A DNA stretch of 64,000 nt from Moritella sp. Urea-trap-13 (GCF_002836355.1 NZ_PJCA01000031.1:434001-498000), one strand, 5' to 3'; shown: positions 42,726 through 53,637, numbered from the stretch's first letter. Made by a program: numbers and translations. The notes: generated by a model not told the origin, from the sequence alone.

Positions 42726-43865
42726 TTAATATGCCGAGTGGGTGTTTTCTTCAATTTCAGAACGCGTAACCGTTCTCCACATTTTGCTATAACACCAAAT
42801 CGTATAACAAAGAATAATCGGTAAGAATATCGCTACCACGATCAGCATCAAGTTAAGCGTGCCTTCACTTGATACAGAATCCCAAAGCGTTAAGCTGTGA
42901 TTAGGTGTGCTGCTTGATGGCATGATGAATGGGAACATAGATACACCCATAGTCAAAATAACACCCGCAATTGATAGTGCACTTGCTGTAAACGCTAAAC
43001 CGCCTGGCTTAAAGCGTGCAAGTAGACCTGCAACTATCGCCATTACAATACCGGTTACAGGTAATAACCAAAGTATAGGCATACTGTTAAAGTTATTTAA
43101 CCAAGCGCCAGTTACCATTGTCACGATTTTAGTCGTTGGCTGAGCATAACCTTTGGTATCGATTGCACTTTGAATAATATAACCATCAATTGAAGTTGCA
43201 ATCATCACACCGGCAAGAGCAAAACTAACAACAAGCACAGCTGCAAAAATTTGTGCTGCTTTTGCAGAGCGTGCCGCAACATGTTCATCGGTACGCATGC
43301 TTAGCCAGGTGCCGCCATGCATCAGTATCATTGAAACACTAACCACACCACTCAATAGTGCGAATGGATTAAATAGCGCGAAAAATGAACCTGTGGTGTA
43401 AACACGCATTAACTCGTCAAAGTTAAACGGAATCCCTTGTAATAAATTACCAAACGCAATACCAAACACTAACGGTGGCACTATGCTGCCAACAAATAAT
43501 GCTTTATCCCAGTTGTAACGCCATTTTGGTGAATCGATTTTACTGCGGTAATCAAAACCAAGTGGTCGCAAGAATAAGCAGAACAGTGTTAGCATCATTG
43601 CAAAGTAGAAACCACTAAACGCAGTACCGTAAACCATTGGCCAAGCGGCAAATAATGATGCACCAGCAGTAATTAACCATACTTGGTTACCATCCCAGTG
43701 CGCCGCAATTGTGTTAATCACCACACGACGCTCGGTATCATCTTTTGCGACGAAGGGCAGTAAGCTACCAACGCCCATATCCATGCCATCGGTAACTGCA
43801 AAACCGATAAGCAATATTCCGATGACTAACCACCAGATAAGTTTTAAGCTTTCATAATCAAACAT
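42726..43865 (-). CDS. cydB: Cytochrome bd oxidase subunit II (CydB)
   Basis: The 379-residue protein has about eight membrane helices. It shows the family start LKLIWWLVIGILLIGFAVTD, GMDMGVGSLLPFVAKDDTER and NTIAAHWDGNQVWLITAG. With CydA and CydX it forms the inner-membrane quinol oxidase of high oxygen affinity. The gene follows cydA by 11 bases and is followed at once by cydX. Length is the same as in E. coli. Confidence 0.97.
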   Translation of the reverse strand: MFDYESLKLIWWLVIGILLIGFAVTDGMDMGVGSLLPFVAKDDTERRVVINTIAAHWDGNQVWLITAGASLFAAWPMVYGTAFSGFYFAMMLTLFCLFLRPLGFDYRSKIDSPKWRYNWDKALFVGSIVPPLVFGIAFGNLLQGIPFNFDELMRVYTTGSFFALFNPFALLSGVVSVSMILMHGGTWLSMRTDEHVAARSAKAAQIFAAVLVVSFALAGVMIATSIDGYIIQSAIDTKGYAQPTTKIVTMVTGAWLNNFNSMPILWLLPVTGIVMAIVAGLLARFKPGGLAFTASALSIAGVILTMGVSMFPFIMPSSSTPNHSLTLWDSVSSEGTLNLMLIVVAIFLPIILCYTIWCYSKMWRTVTRSEIEENTHSAY

Positions 43866-43876
43866 AATCTAAGCCC

Positions 43877-45466
43877 TTAGTATTTGTCTTGACGTAATTG
43901 TGGAGATGCATGCTCAGCTTCTTGCTCAAAATGGTAACGACCAGTATGTAATGAGCTTGGACCGATTTTCGCAAATTTAATCATTAACCACATTTCGATA
44001 ACAAACATAATTGCGTAAACAAGGATGAAAGCAATCATAGTAAAGGCTACCGAACTTGCTTCATGATTTGACGTCGCCATAAAGGTAGGCAAAATCTCAC
44101 TAATAGCCCAAGGCTGACGACCAACTTCAGCAACAAACCAGCCAGTTTCAATTGCAATCCAAGGTAGCGGTAGCGCAAATAAGATCGCTTTAAGTAACCA
44201 GCGTTTATCCTGAATTTGACGACGAGCGTTAAAGTAGAAGGCTAAAACAAATAGGCCTAACATGACGATACCACTACCAACCATGATGCGGAATGCCCAG
44301 AAGATAGGTGCAACAGGTGGAATTGAATCATCAACCGCCATCTGGATCTGCTCTTCAGTGGCATTAATAACATCATTGGTATAACGTTTTAATAATAAAC
44401 CGTAACCTAAGTCATCTTTAACTTCGTTAAAGCTCGCGATGTTTTCAGGTGTTTCTTCACCACCGCGCAGTTTCTGCAGGTAATCGTAGGCAATCATACC
44501 TTCACGAATACGTACTTCATGTTCTTTTTTCAAATCACTGATACCAGTAACTTGACCATCTAAAGAACGTGTCGCAATAAGACCCAGCGCATAAGGAATT
44601 TTAACTGCGTAATCGGTTTCCATTGTTTCTTCGTTTGGAAAGCCAACTAAAGTAAACGCAGCTGGTGCGGGTTCGGTATGAAACTCAGCTTCAATTGCAG
44701 CAAGTTTAACGCGCTGTACTTCACCAACTTCATAACCTGATTCATCACCCAGCAGTAATACACAAAAGATAGCGGCAAGACCGAAACCTGAGGCTACAGA
44801 AAAAGAACGTTTAGCAAATGCAACATCACGACCTTTTAATAAGTAATAGCTACTGATACTCATTACAAACATCGCACCAGCTACATAGCCAGCAGCAACC
44901 GTATGAATGAATTTAACTTGTGCTACAGGATTGAAAACTAGTTCAGAAAAGCTAACCATTTCCATACGCATAGTGGCGTAGTTAAATTCACTACCGATAG
45001 GGTTTTGCATCCAACCGTTAGCAACTAAGATCCACATTGCAGACAGGTTAGTACCTAAAGCCATTAAGAATGTAGCCGCTAAATGCTGGCGTTTACTTAG
45101 CCTATCCCAACCGAGTAAGAACATACCGACGAAGGTTGATTCGAGGAAGAATGCCATCAAACCTTCAATAGCCAGTGGGGCACCGAAAACATCACCGACA
45201 TAATGCGAGTAATAAGACCAGTTGGTACCGAACTCAAACTCCATGGTTAAACCGGTTGCAACACCGATAGCGAAGTTAATCGCAAAGAGTTTACCCCAGA
45301 ATTTGGTCATATCACGGTAGATCACACGTCCTGTCATCACGTATACCGCTTCCATGATAAACAAGATCCAAGTCATACCAATTGTTAAAGGTACAAATAG
45401 GAAGTGGAATAGAGCTGTGATGGCGAACTGCCAACGGGATAGCTCTACTAAAGTTTCATTAATCAT
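43877..45466 (-). CDS. cydA: Cytochrome bd oxidase subunit I (CydA)
   Basis: A strong GAGGAG precedes the ATG. The 529-residue protein begins [19 protein letters not shown] with the axial histidine region, and has the conserved [13 protein letters not shown] and [16 protein letters not shown]. The quinol loop is of the long type (about residues 255-385). It binds haems b558, b595 and d and oxidises quinol. It lies 20 bases after a GbsR-family regulator gene, which probably starts the operon. Confidence 0.97.
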   Translation of the reverse strand: MINETLVELSRWQFAITALFHFLFVPLTIGMTWILFIMEAVYVMTGRVIYRDMTKFWGKLFAINFAIGVATGLTMEFEFGTNWSYYSHYVGDVFGAPLAIEGLMAFFLESTFVGMFLLGWDRLSKRQHLAATFLMALGTNLSAMWILVANGWMQNPIGSEFNYATMRMEMVSFSELVFNPVAQVKFIHTVAAGYVAGAMFVMSISSYYLLKGRDVAFAKRSFSVASGFGLAAIFCVLLLGDESGYEVGEVQRVKLAAIEAEFHTEPAPAAFTLVGFPNEETMETDYAVKIPYALGLIATRSLDGQVTGISDLKKEHEVRIREGMIAYDYLQKLRGGEETPENIASFNEVKDDLGYGLLLKRYTNDVINATEEQIQMAVDDSIPPVAPIFWAFRIMVGSGIVMLGLFVLAFYFNARRQIQDKRWLLKAILFALPLPWIAIETGWFVAEVGRQPWAISEILPTFMATSNHEASSVAFTMIAFILVYAIMFVIEMWLMIKFAKIGPSSLHTGRYHFEQEAEHASPQLRQDKY

Positions 45467-45486
45467 TGTTAGAATACTCCTCGAGA

Positions 45487-46050
45487 TTAATTTGCATCAG
45501 AATTTTTCTTATTTGGAAATAATTGATCTTTAACAGACAACATTTTTGAAACGCCAGCGCCTAGCTTCATTAATTTACTCAGCTGTTCTGGATTAAGACG
45601 TTGTAACTCCGCAGCCCATTCGGTTACCATTTCAAGCAGATCATGGATCTCTTGCATTTTACTTTGTGCGTACTCGTCACCTGCATCTGTAGGTTTCTCT
45701 AATAGAGAGGTACGCAGTAAAGACAGCGTTGGATCAATTTCGCGCTTGCGTCGCTCTTTGAATACAGTATTCGCCATATCCCAGATGCTACCGATTGCGC
45801 TGTAGTATTCTTTACGATCACCAGGAATGTGGCTCATTTGGATCAATTGCCATGATTGCAGTTCTTTAATGCCCATACTTACATTACCGCGCGAGATATT
45901 TAAACCATTCGCAAGGTCATTTGCACAAACGGGTGCTTCTGTTATTACAAGAAGCGCATACATCTGACCAACGGTACGATTGAAGCCCCATCGACTGCCC
46001 ATTTCACCGAAGTGATAAACAAACGATTGGTTTTGTGTTGATATATTCAC
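45487..46050 (-). CDS. GbsR/MarR-type transcriptional regulator upstream of cydA
   Basis: The start is a GTG preceded by AGGTGG. The 187-residue protein opens with [20 protein letters not shown], characteristic of GbsR-like winged-helix regulators. The helix-turn-helix is [20 protein letters not shown] with wing [11 protein letters not shown]. The C-terminal helices (about residues 120-175) would form the dimer interface. It is the first gene of the cyd cluster, and a perfect palindrome lies 14 bases before its start. This suggests autoregulation and control of the oxidase genes. The signal it senses is unknown. Confidence 0.85.
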   Translation of the reverse strand: MNISTQNQSFVYHFGEMGSRWGFNRTVGQMYALLVITEAPVCANDLANGLNISRGNVSMGIKELQSWQLIQMSHIPGDRKEYYSAIGSIWDMANTVFKERRKREIDPTLSLLRTSLLEKPTDAGDEYAQSKMQEIHDLLEMVTEWAAELQRLNPEQLSKLMKLGAGVSKMLSVKDQLFPNKKNSDAN

Positions 46051-46063
46051 ATTCCACCTAACG

Positions 46064-46087
46064 AACTTTCAGAAATTTCTGAAAGTT
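46064..46087. promoter_or_regulatory. Perfect 24-base palindrome before GbsR-family gene
   Basis: Arms AACTTTCAGAAA and TTTCTGAAAGTT form an uninterrupted palindrome just upstream of the regulator's ribosome site. Size and position suit an operator for a dimeric winged-helix protein, most simply the product of the adjacent gene. No binding data are available. Confidence 0.65.
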
Positions 46088-46104
46088 TAAATCACTGGCT
46101 GTAA

Positions 46105-46118
46105 TTGATCAAGGTCAA
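46105..46118. promoter_or_regulatory. FNR-like box, one mismatch
   Basis: TTGATCAAGGTCAA matches the FNR consensus TTGATNNNNATCAA except at one position. It lies about 55 bases before the start of the regulator gene that heads the cyd operon. FNR control of cydAB under low oxygen is established in E. coli. Confidence 0.55.
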
Positions 46119-46154
46119 ATTGAGATGAATTACCTCGCAGAGTGTAAAGATTCG

Positions 46155-46168
46155 TTGATATATATCAA
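46155..46168. promoter_or_regulatory. FNR box, perfect match
   Basis: TTGATATATATCAA is an exact match to TTGATNNNNATCAA. With the weaker box 37 bases away (centre to centre about 50) it frames the likely promoter of the cyd operon. It could also act on the divergent acyltransferase gene. Confidence 0.65.
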
Positions 46169-46397
46169 AACGCTATATAACTTGTTTGATTAGTCAAAGA
46201 CTTGTTATAAAAACAGTTTAATGACACCCTATAGCGGTGTTATGTGGCGATTGTGATTGAAGTTAACTTAATATTTCAATAAAGTATTTTAAATTAAGTT
46301 AATTTACATAAGGTTAAAATCTATTAACTTGGTTAAAAACCAAGCAAGTCTATGTGTATCGGTCGTCAGTTTATCAATTACGCGGAAAGGATTAATA

Positions 46398-47045
46398 ATG
46401 CCAGTTGAGAAAGAAACTGCGACATCAAATATTGATGCAGACAGCAAAAACAATAGAACGCAAAGCCAAGATAGTTCTGAAAATGAATTTTTTAGCGCAT
46501 GTGCCAATAAAATTCTAGATTTAACGGGTTGGTATTGTGAACCCATTCCTGCCAAATATAACAAAGCTGTTATTGCTTATGCGCCCCATACATCTAATTG
46601 GGACTTTCCGCTATTAATTGGCGCGCGATTCGCTAATAAAGTAAATGTGCAATGGGCGGGTAAATCAGAAATGTTTCGTTGGCCTTTTAAAAATGCATTG
46701 AAATTTTTGGGTGGAGTGCCGATTGAACGCTCTAAGTCTACGAATATGGTGCAGTCTGTGGTTAATATCTTTAATAACCGAGAACGCTTTCTTTATGCAA
46801 TGTCACCAGAAGGTACGCGCAAGTATCAAGACTTTTGGCGTTCAGGTTTTTACTATATTGCATTAGAAGCCAACGTGCCGATTATTTTGTATCAATTAGA
46901 TTATAAGAATAAGCGCGTGACTATTGGTGATGTGATTAATGTGACTGGGGATATTGAAAAAGATTTAGCGGCAATCGATATGGTGTTTAAAGATGTCGAG
47001 CCGAAGTTTAAAGAGAAATATTGCTTGGCTAAGTTCAAAAAATAA
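46398..47045 (+). CDS. PlsC-like acyltransferase
   Basis: The ATG at 46398 follows GGAAAGG; an earlier in-frame GTG at 46329 lacks a ribosome site. The 215-residue protein has the glycerolipid acyltransferase blocks: APHTSNWDFPLL (the HX4D motif), GGVPIERS, and SPEGTRKYQDFWRSGFYYIA. It lacks obvious membrane helices apart from the hydrophobic core near the active site. Relatives act as 1-acylglycerol-3-phosphate acyltransferases or transfer acyl groups to other membrane molecules, so the true acceptor is not certain. It stands alone between cyd and his. Confidence 0.87.
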   Translation: MPVEKETATSNIDADSKNNRTQSQDSSENEFFSACANKILDLTGWYCEPIPAKYNKAVIAYAPHTSNWDFPLLIGARFANKVNVQWAGKSEMFRWPFKNALKFLGGVPIERSKSTNMVQSVVNIFNNRERFLYAMSPEGTRKYQDFWRSGFYYIALEANVPIILYQLDYKNKRVTIGDVINVTGDIEKDLAAIDMVFKDVEPKFKEKYCLAKFKK

Positions 47046-47107
47046 GTGAAATAACGCTATTTGGTTAGCTTTTTACGGGGGTAGTAAAAACACTGTTTAT
47101 ATATACA

Positions 47108-47144
47108 GTTAAAACTCAGGCCCCATATAATCCTGAGTTTTAAC
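47108..47144. terminator. Terminator hairpin between PlsC-like gene and hisI
   Basis: A perfect 13-base inverted repeat (GTTAAAACTCAGG and CCTGAGTTTTAAC) with an 11-base loop lies between the convergent genes. T-rich flanks occur on both strands, so it probably ends both the acyltransferase and the his transcripts. A smaller repeat (TGTTTAGC/GCTAAACA, 47168-47197) touches the hisI stop. Confidence 0.8.
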
Positions 47145-47198
47145 TGGTTTAATACCTATTTAGTACATGTTTAGCACTTACTTAAAGGAGCTAAACAG

Positions 47199-47813
47199 TT
47201 ATTTGTGGCGATTTTCAAGGCACTGTACAACTTCAGTTAGTGGCACGTCTTCTTTTTGTAATAGAACAAGTAGGTGATAAAGCAGATCTGAGCTTTCATT
47301 GACTAATTCGTCTCGATCTTTCGCTACTGCAGCTAGTGCTACTTCAACACCTTCTTCACCAACTTTTTGTGCACAACGCTTGGTACCGCGAGCAAATAAA
47401 CTCGCAGTGTAGCTTACTTCTGGATCCGCCGTTTTACGTTCTTCTAATACTTTATCTAATTGAGCGATAAAAGTAAGCGCTGGTTTGTTTTCAGTGACGA
47501 AGCAACTTTCTGTACCAAGGTGGCAAGTCGGGCCACATGGCTTAGCTGTGATAAGTAATGCATCGTTATCACAATCTTTAGTGATTTCTTGAACTAACAA
47601 GTAGTTCTCTGAAGATTCACCTTTGGTCCATAAACGTTGTTTAGTACGACTAAAAAAAGTCACCTTACCTAATTCACGCGTTGTGGTTAAGGCTTCTTCA
47701 TTCATATATCCGAGCATCAGTACTTCACCTGATACTGAATCTTGAATGATTGCTGGCATTAAACCATCTACTTTTTCCCAATCAAGTTGGCTAATTTGTT
47801 CGTTTGTTATCAT
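47199..47813 (-). CDS. hisI: HisIE: phosphoribosyl-AMP cyclohydrolase / phosphoribosyl-ATP pyrophosphatase
   Basis: The 204-residue bifunctional protein has an N-terminal cyclohydrolase ([26 protein letters not shown], then the zinc cysteines in DCDNDAL and [10 protein letters not shown]) and a C-terminal pyrophosphatase (EDV-type helix region with [17 protein letters not shown] and [13 protein letters not shown]). It performs steps two and three of histidine synthesis. It overlaps hisF by four bases and is the last gene of the operon. Confidence 0.96.
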   Translation of the reverse strand: MITNEQISQLDWEKVDGLMPAIIQDSVSGEVLMLGYMNEEALTTTRELGKVTFFSRTKQRLWTKGESSENYLLVQEITKDCDNDALLITAKPCGPTCHLGTESCFVTENKPALTFIAQLDKVLEERKTADPEVSYTASLFARGTKRCAQKVGEEGVEVALAAVAKDRDELVNESSDLLYHLLVLLQKEDVPLTEVVQCLENRHK

Positions 47814-48583
47814 TTTCTGATCTCCACATCTTGATCTCGTAGATATTCTTTTAGTTCACCAATATTGATGACTTGTTTATGAAATACACTCGCGGCTAAT
47901 GCGCCATCAACGTCTGCATCTTTAAATACAGTATTGAAGTGACTCATTTCACCAGCACCGCCAGAAGCGATTAATGGTATTTTACAAATTTTACGGGCTT
48001 TGGATAATTGTACTGTGTCATAACCACCACGCACACCATCTTGATTCATCACATTGAGGACGATTTCACCTGCGCCACGTTTTTGAACTTCTTTAATCCA
48101 TTCAAACGTTGTCCACTTGGTTACTTGTGTACGTGTTTCGTCACCGGTGAATTGATACACTTTGTATTCTTCGGTATCTTCATCGAAATAACTGTCGATA
48201 CCAATCACAATACATTGCACACCAAATTTAGCCGCAAGGCGATTAATCAAGCTTGGATCTGCCAGTGCAGGGGAGTTGATTGATACTTTGTCTGCGCCAA
48301 ATTCTAAAATACGAGCGGCATCTTCTTCACTTTTAATACCACCAGCAACACAGAACGGAATATCAATGACTTCTGCAACGCGACTTACCCAACTTTTATC
48401 AACGACACGATCATCTGCACTAGCTGTAATATCATAAAATACTAATTCATCAGCGCCTTCTTCAGCGTAACGTTTTGCTAATGGTACTATGTCACCAATC
48501 AATTCATGATTGCGAAATTTAACCCCTTTGACGACCTTACCATCTTTAACATCTAAACAAGGTATTATGCGTTTTGCTAACAT
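47810..48583 (-). CDS. hisF: Imidazole glycerol phosphate synthase cyclase subunit HisF
   Basis: The 257-residue TIM barrel starts [20 protein letters not shown] with the catalytic Asp in CLDV. It continues [50 protein letters not shown] and a second catalytic Asp in [13 protein letters not shown]. It converts PRFAR with ammonia from HisH to imidazole glycerol phosphate and AICAR. The sequence is HisF, not the related HisA. It begins one base after the hisH stop with GGAG as ribosome site, so no hisA lies between them. Confidence 0.97.
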   Translation of the reverse strand: MLAKRIIPCLDVKDGKVVKGVKFRNHELIGDIVPLAKRYAEEGADELVFYDITASADDRVVDKSWVSRVAEVIDIPFCVAGGIKSEEDAARILEFGADKVSINSPALADPSLINRLAAKFGVQCIVIGIDSYFDEDTEEYKVYQFTGDETRTQVTKWTTFEWIKEVQKRGAGEIVLNVMNQDGVRGGYDTVQLSKARKICKIPLIASGGAGEMSHFNTVFKDADVDGALAASVFHKQVINIGELKEYLRDQDVEIRK

Positions 48584-48584
48584 A

Positions 48585-49205
48585 TTACATCTCCAAGAAA
48601 TTCTTGATTAATTGCGCACCCGCTTTACTTGAACGCTCAGGGTGGAATTGTACGCCGTAGAAATTGTCTCTATTCACAGCGGCTGTAAATGGCGCGCCGT
48701 GGGTACATGTCGCAATCGTGTCATCGCCAACAGCGAGAGCATAACTGTGTACAAAATAGAAATAACTGCCACTTGGAATATCCTTGAATAATGGATGATC
48801 TTGTTGTGGTTCGATCTGGTTCCAACCCATATGAGGTAAACGAACACCTTCACTTGGCATTGGCTCAATACTGCCACTTATTAATCCAAGTGTGGCAACG
48901 TTACCTTCTGCCGAAAATTCAGCAAGTAACTGCATACCAAGACAAATACCGAGTACTGGCTGAGTTAGGCTTTTTACTAATTCAATTAGTTCACGGTCAG
49001 CTAAGTTTTTCATTGCTTCTTTTGCAGTACCAACGCCAGGTAAGAATAATTTAGACGCATTACGCAATACAGCTGGTTCTCGGCTTACTGTCACCGGATA
49101 ACCTAAACGTTCAATCGCAAACCGGACTGATGAAAGATTGGCACAACCAGTATCGATAATGACAACATTTGTGTTTGCTTTTTCTTTAGCGTTGACTTGG
49201 TTCAT
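48585..49205 (-). CDS. hisH: Imidazole glycerol phosphate synthase glutaminase subunit HisH
   Basis: The 206-residue class I amidotransferase has the nucleophile cysteine in [11 protein letters not shown], the oxyanion strand [12 protein letters not shown] and the His-Glu pair in [13 protein letters not shown]. An N-terminal extension of about ten residues ([13 protein letters not shown]) precedes [17 protein letters not shown]. It supplies ammonia to HisF. The start overlaps the hisB stop by one base. In most enterobacterial and Vibrio operons hisA follows here; in this one hisF does. Confidence 0.96.
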   Translation of the reverse strand: MNQVNAKEKANTNVVIIDTGCANLSSVRFAIERLGYPVTVSREPAVLRNASKLFLPGVGTAKEAMKNLADRELIELVKSLTQPVLGICLGMQLLAEFSAEGNVATLGLISGSIEPMPSEGVRLPHMGWNQIEPQQDHPLFKDIPSGSYFYFVHSYALAVGDDTIATCTHGAPFTAAVNRDNFYGVQFHPERSSKAGAQLIKNFLEM

Positions 49206-50278
49206 TAAAGCACTCCTTTTGAGCTTGGAAGCTCGTCACCTTCAACTTTAATACATTGGCGAAGGGTACGACCAAAGCTTTTAAATAAGCTCTCAACTAA
49301 GTGATGCGTATTTTTACCTTCGGCTTTAAGGTGTAACGTTGCCGCCATACCGTCACTGAGTGAACGGAAGAAATGCGGTACCATTTCGGTTGCGAATTCA
49401 CCAATGTGATCACGCGGGAATTCGGCATTAAACTGTAGGTGAGCACGACCAGATAAATCTAGTGAGCATGAGGCTTCACATTCATCCATTGGCAATACAA
49501 AACCAAAACGACCGATGCCGCGTTTATCGCCCAGTGCTTGATTGATTGCATTACCTAACGCCAGCGCTGTGTCTTCCACTGTGTGGTGATCGTCAATGTG
49601 TAAATCGCCAGCAACGCTAAGTTTTAATCTGAAACCAGCATGAGTCGCGATTTGGTCAAGCATGTGGTCAAAGAAACCCATGCCTGTATCAATTTGGCTA
49701 CCACCTTGGCTATCTAAATCAATATCTACTTTAATGTCTGTTTCTTTTGTCGTACGAGTCACACTAGCAACACGGTTGCCTTTAGCTAAGATCTTGTCTT
49801 CAATCATTGGCCAGTTTAGAGCGCTACGGCTATAAAGGATGCCTTCAATACCCATGTTTTCAGCAAGCTGAATATCGGTGATGCGATCACCAATTACATA
49901 CGAGTTAGCAAAATCGATACGACCTGATTGTAGATATTCTTTAACCATACCTAAATGCGGTTTACGGCAACTACAATTGTCTTCGGTAAAGTGCGGGCAA
50001 AGTAACACCGACTCGAAGTTAACGCCTTGTGAAGCAAATAACTCCATCATAGCGTTTTGTGGAATGTCAAAGTCACTTTGTGGATAACTATCACTGCCGA
50101 GTCCATCTTGATTAGAAACGATGACCAAGGTGAAACCTGCATTTTGTAACTTAAGTAATGCTGGGATCACTAATGGTTCAAATTTCAGTTTCTCTAAAGT
50201 GTCGACTTGTTTATCGCTAATCGGTTCATCGATTAATGTACCATCGCGATCAATAAATAAGAATTTTTCCTTGCTCAC
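49205..50278 (-). CDS. hisB: HisB: histidinol-phosphatase / imidazoleglycerol-phosphate dehydratase
   Basis: The 357-residue bifunctional enzyme has an N-terminal HAD phosphatase ([21 protein letters not shown], zinc loop [18 protein letters not shown]) and a C-terminal dehydratase with the metal-binding histidines ([52 protein letters not shown]). It covers steps seven and nine. It is separated from hisC by 42 bases. Confidence 0.97.
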   Translation of the reverse strand: MSKEKFLFIDRDGTLIDEPISDKQVDTLEKLKFEPLVIPALLKLQNAGFTLVIVSNQDGLGSDSYPQSDFDIPQNAMMELFASQGVNFESVLLCPHFTEDNCSCRKPHLGMVKEYLQSGRIDFANSYVIGDRITDIQLAENMGIEGILYSRSALNWPMIEDKILAKGNRVASVTRTTKETDIKVDIDLDSQGGSQIDTGMGFFDHMLDQIATHAGFRLKLSVAGDLHIDDHHTVEDTALALGNAINQALGDKRGIGRFGFVLPMDECEASCSLDLSGRAHLQFNAEFPRDHIGEFATEMVPHFFRSLSDGMAATLHLKAEGKNTHHLVESLFKSFGRTLRQCIKVEGDELPSSKGVL

Positions 50279-50320
50279 ATCGGGCTCCTGCTTGTTTATT
50301 ATTCTTTTAATGCTCTTATA

Positions 50321-51388
50321 TTAAGAGAGTACGGACTTTAAAGCGACTAAAGTGCTGTGCATTTCAGTGGCGCTGCCTAAGGTGATTCTAATACAGTTTT
50401 CTAATCTTGCTTTGGAACTAAAATCTCTTAATACAATACCTTGTTTGCCTAATAAGCTAAACACTTTTTGGCTATCAATAAACTGTGCTAAAACATAATT
50501 CCCAGTTGCAGGGAATACTTTTTCGATACCCTGTAATTGATTCAGTTCGTCGATAAACGCATTGCGCATACCGTTAAGTTGTTCAACACGGGCCGTCATC
50601 ACCTGTATCCCTGATTCTGTTAACGCTTGGCTAGCTATTTGAGCTACCGGCTCAGGAACAGGATAAGGTGCGATTACTTTTGACAGTAAACCAATTACGG
50701 TTTCACTGGCTAATGCAAAACCACAGCGTATTGATGCCAGTGCAAATGCTTTTGATAGTGTTCTTAAGATCACTAAGTTATCGAAATCTTGCAGTAACGA
50801 CACTTGTGATGCGTCGGGACAAAATTCAATGTAAGCTTCATCACAAACGATAATAGCTTTGTCTTTTGCTGCGCTTAACAATTCTGTTAAGCGGGCTGTA
50901 TTTAGCAGGTTGCCAGTCGGATTATTTGGTGCACACAGAAATACAATGTTAACCGCGTCTAATTGTGCTGTTATCGCATCATAGTCAGGGTCGAAGTTAG
51001 CATTAAGATCTTGCTTAATGATATTAACGCCGCAGGTTTCAGCGCTTACCTCATACATACCGTAAGTGGGCGGGTTGATTAGAATGCTATCTACTCCCGG
51101 TTCACAGAATGTCCGAATAAGCAGTTCAATCGCTTCGTCAGCACCGCGGGTGGTTATCACTTGCGCTGGTTTTACACCAGCATAAGCGGCATAACCTTTG
51201 ATCACAGACGTCGGTTGGAACTCCGGATAACGATTTAAGCGGCTGCAATCTAGAGAGTAGTGACCTGAATCAGGTGCTTCATTGGCATTTAACCAAATAT
51301 CACCTGTCCCACCAATCCTACGCGCAGACTGGTAAGGTGTTAACTCTTGCACGCTCTTTCTTGCTAATAGTGTTAGCTTGCTGCTCAT
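50321..51388 (-). CDS. hisC: Histidinol-phosphate aminotransferase HisC
   Basis: The 355-residue PLP enzyme of fold type I has [42 protein letters not shown] and the lysine that binds PLP in [15 protein letters not shown]. The C-terminal arginine is in [12 protein letters not shown]. It makes histidinol phosphate from imidazole acetol phosphate. It overlaps hisD by four bases. A small hairpin (50313-50327) covers its stop codon. Confidence 0.97.
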   Translation of the reverse strand: MSSKLTLLARKSVQELTPYQSARRIGGTGDIWLNANEAPDSGHYSLDCSRLNRYPEFQPTSVIKGYAAYAGVKPAQVITTRGADEAIELLIRTFCEPGVDSILINPPTYGMYEVSAETCGVNIIKQDLNANFDPDYDAITAQLDAVNIVFLCAPNNPTGNLLNTARLTELLSAAKDKAIIVCDEAYIEFCPDASQVSLLQDFDNLVILRTLSKAFALASIRCGFALASETVIGLLSKVIAPYPVPEPVAQIASQALTESGIQVMTARVEQLNGMRNAFIDELNQLQGIEKVFPATGNYVLAQFIDSQKVFSLLGKQGIVLRDFSSKARLENCIRITLGSATEMHSTLVALKSVLS

Positions 51389-52680
51389 TGCATTTCTCCC
51401 AAACGATCGATTCTGATTGTGACTGCACGTTTGTGTGCGTCAAGTCCTTCTGCATCAGCCAGACAAGTGACCGTCTTCGCCAAGCTTTTGAGACCATCTT
51501 GGGTTAACTCCTGAACCGTGAAGCGTTTGGTGAAATCTGCAAGCCCTAAACTTGAATATGTTTTAGTGTAACCATAGGTTGGTAGCACATGATTGGTACC
51601 ACTTGCATAGTCACCCACAGACTCTGGAGACCAAGCACCCAAGAAGATCGAACCAGCATGCTTAAGCTTCGGTAATAAACTACGCGCGTTTTCTGTTTGT
51701 ACAATTAAATGTTCGGGTGCATACAAGTTACTTATGGCAATAGATGTATCAGTATCATTAGTCACAATAATCAAGCTTGATGCAATTGACTGTACGGCAA
51801 TCTCTTGGCGAGAAAGGCAAGCCAATTGCAGCTTAACTTGCGCAGACACTTCAGTTGCTAACGTGCTTGATGACACCACTAAGATTGATTGTGAATCAGG
51901 CCCATGTTCCGCTTGAGATAATAAATCAGCCGCGATAAAACCAGCATCAGCATCGCCATCAGCAATAACCAGTACTTCTGACGGTCCAGCTGGCATATCA
52001 ATCGCAGCGCCATTAATATCCGTACTCACTTGGCGTTTTGCTTCAGTAACAAAGGCATTACCTGGACCGAATATCTTATCAACCTTGGCAATTGATTCAG
52101 AACCATAAGCGAGGGCTGCGATTGCTTGTGCACCACCAAGGGTATAAATCTCAGTGACTCCACATAACTGGGCTGCAAACAAAATTTCATCTGCAATCGG
52201 TGGCGGCGTCGTTAATACAATACGTTCACAATTGGCAATGTTAGCGGGTGTTGCAAGCATAAGCACTGTTGATGGTAGTGGGGCGGTACCGCCTGGGATA
52301 TATAAACCAACAGCATCAATTGCAACCGTGTGCATTTCACACATAACACCAGGCATTGTTTCTACACGAATCGTATCTTGTACTTGCGCTTCATGAAAAA
52401 GGTGAATGTGTTGTTGTGCTTGTTTGATAGCTTGTTTGGTTTCATTATCTACGCGCTGACTTGCTGCGGCTATTTCTGCTGCTGTCACACGTAAACAATC
52501 CGTTTCAACTTTATCAAATTTTGCAGTGAGTGCTTTTAAAGCGTTATCACCTTCATTCCTAACTTGCGCAATAATATCAGTAACAATGTCACCGACCTTT
52601 GCTGAGTTTGATATCGCAGGACGCATTAATAATGCTGATTGCTGTACCTGACTAAGTTGATCCCATACGACTGTTTTCAT
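51385..52680 (-). CDS. hisD: Histidinol dehydrogenase HisD
   Basis: The 431-residue zinc enzyme has [68 protein letters not shown] and the zinc-site segment [15 protein letters not shown]. Near the C-terminus [18 protein letters not shown] gives further ligands. It oxidises histidinol to histidine in the last two steps. It follows hisG by 39 bases. Confidence 0.97.
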   Translation of the reverse strand: MKTVVWDQLSQVQQSALLMRPAISNSAKVGDIVTDIIAQVRNEGDNALKALTAKFDKVETDCLRVTAAEIAAASQRVDNETKQAIKQAQQHIHLFHEAQVQDTIRVETMPGVMCEMHTVAIDAVGLYIPGGTAPLPSTVLMLATPANIANCERIVLTTPPPIADEILFAAQLCGVTEIYTLGGAQAIAALAYGSESIAKVDKIFGPGNAFVTEAKRQVSTDINGAAIDMPAGPSEVLVIADGDADAGFIAADLLSQAEHGPDSQSILVVSSSTLATEVSAQVKLQLACLSRQEIAVQSIASSLIIVTNDTDTSIAISNLYAPEHLIVQTENARSLLPKLKHAGSIFLGAWSPESVGDYASGTNHVLPTYGYTKTYSSLGLADFTKRFTVQELTQDGLKSLAKTVTCLADAEGLDAHKRAVTIRIDRLGEMQ

Positions 52681-52719
52681 GCTTGATCCTCCCTTAACAT
52701 TGCTTTTGCATGTTTGCTA

Positions 52720-53637
52720 CTAACCTAGCATTTTTTCAATAGGTAATACTAAAATTGAACTTGCGCCTAACTGTTTTAGTTGTTCCATGGTTTCCCAGAA
52801 CAGAGTCTCGGTACTGACTAAATGTACCGCAACTATATCGTCAGTTGATGCCAACGGTAATACTGTCGGGTGTTCTGCACCTGGAAGAAGAGCTATGACT
52901 GCATCTAGTTGAGATTTAGGTGCGTGTAACATGATGTATTTGCTTTCTTTTGCTTGCATTACACCTTGAGCACGAACCATTAGACGGTCAACCAATGCTT
53001 GTTTGTCTGCTGATAATGCTGATTTCGCTTGAATTAACACAGCTTTAGAGTGGAAGATATCTTGTACTTCTTTAAGGCCATTGGCTTCAAGTGTGGCACC
53101 GGTAGATACCAAATCACAGATTGCGTCAGCAATGCCTGCACGCGGCGCTACTTCAACGGAACCATTAAGCATCACTGATTTAAAGCTTACACCATGCTCA
53201 TCTAAATAACGTTTCAGTAGTTCAGGGTATGACGTTGCAATACGTAAGCCTTCAAGTGATTGAGGTCCTTGATAGTCAAACTCTTCCGTCGCCGCGATAG
53301 ATAAACGGCAACCACCAAATGTCATACGCTTAAGCAGTTTATATTCTGCAGGCTCTCCAAGACGTTGACGCTCTAGTTCTTTTTCTTCTAGTTCGTTTTC
53401 GCCAATGAAGCCAAGGTCAGCAACGCCATCCATAACTAAACCTGGAATGTCATCGTCACGTACACGAAGTAGGTCAACTGGCATGTTTTCACAGTGTGCG
53501 ATCAGACGTTGTTCGCGCATGTTAATTTTAAGCCCCATAGCTTTTAGTAGATTTTGAGATTCAGTGCTAAGACGGCCTGATTTTTGAATCGCGATTCTTA
53601 GTCTTGGTTGGTCATTTTTTGTGTCTAACATAGTCAT
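52720..53637 (-). CDS. hisG: ATP phosphoribosyltransferase HisG (long form)
   Basis: The 305-residue protein is the long, HisZ-independent form. It shows [51 protein letters not shown], the PRPP loop [18 protein letters not shown] and the regulatory C-terminal domain ([38 protein letters not shown]). It catalyses the first, feedback-inhibited step. Two ATGs compete: 53637 (used here) and 53631, the latter better spaced from AAGGA. It follows an attenuator. Confidence 0.97.
   Translation of the reverse strand: MTMLDTKNDQPRLRIAIQKSGRLSTESQNLLKAMGLKINMREQRLIAHCENMPVDLLRVRDDDIPGLVMDGVADLGFIGENELEEKELERQRLGEPAEYKLLKRMTFGGCRLSIAATEEFDYQGPQSLEGLRIATSYPELLKRYLDEHGVSFKSVMLNGSVEVAPRAGIADAICDLVSTGATLEANGLKEVQDIFHSKAVLIQAKSALSADKQALVDRLMVRAQGVMQAKESKYIMLHAPKSQLDAVIALLPGAEHPTVLPLASTDDIVAVHLVSTETLFWETMEQLKQLGASSILVLPIEKMLG

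Larger units (their letters stand above)
46051..46397. other. Divergent regulatory region, cyd operon and PlsC-like gene
   Basis: This 347-base gap contains the palindrome at 46064, the two FNR-like boxes and, on the plus strand, a possible promoter (TTGTTT at 46182, TATAAA at 46206, 18 bases apart). The part from 46220 to 46380 is AT-rich and shows nothing else that I recognise. The promoter is a weak match. Confidence 0.5.

Noticed and set aside
47810-48583. Possibility that this gene is hisA
   Set aside because: The start [12 protein letters not shown], the INSPALADP segment and the length of 257 residues are those of HisF; HisA has a different start and is shorter.
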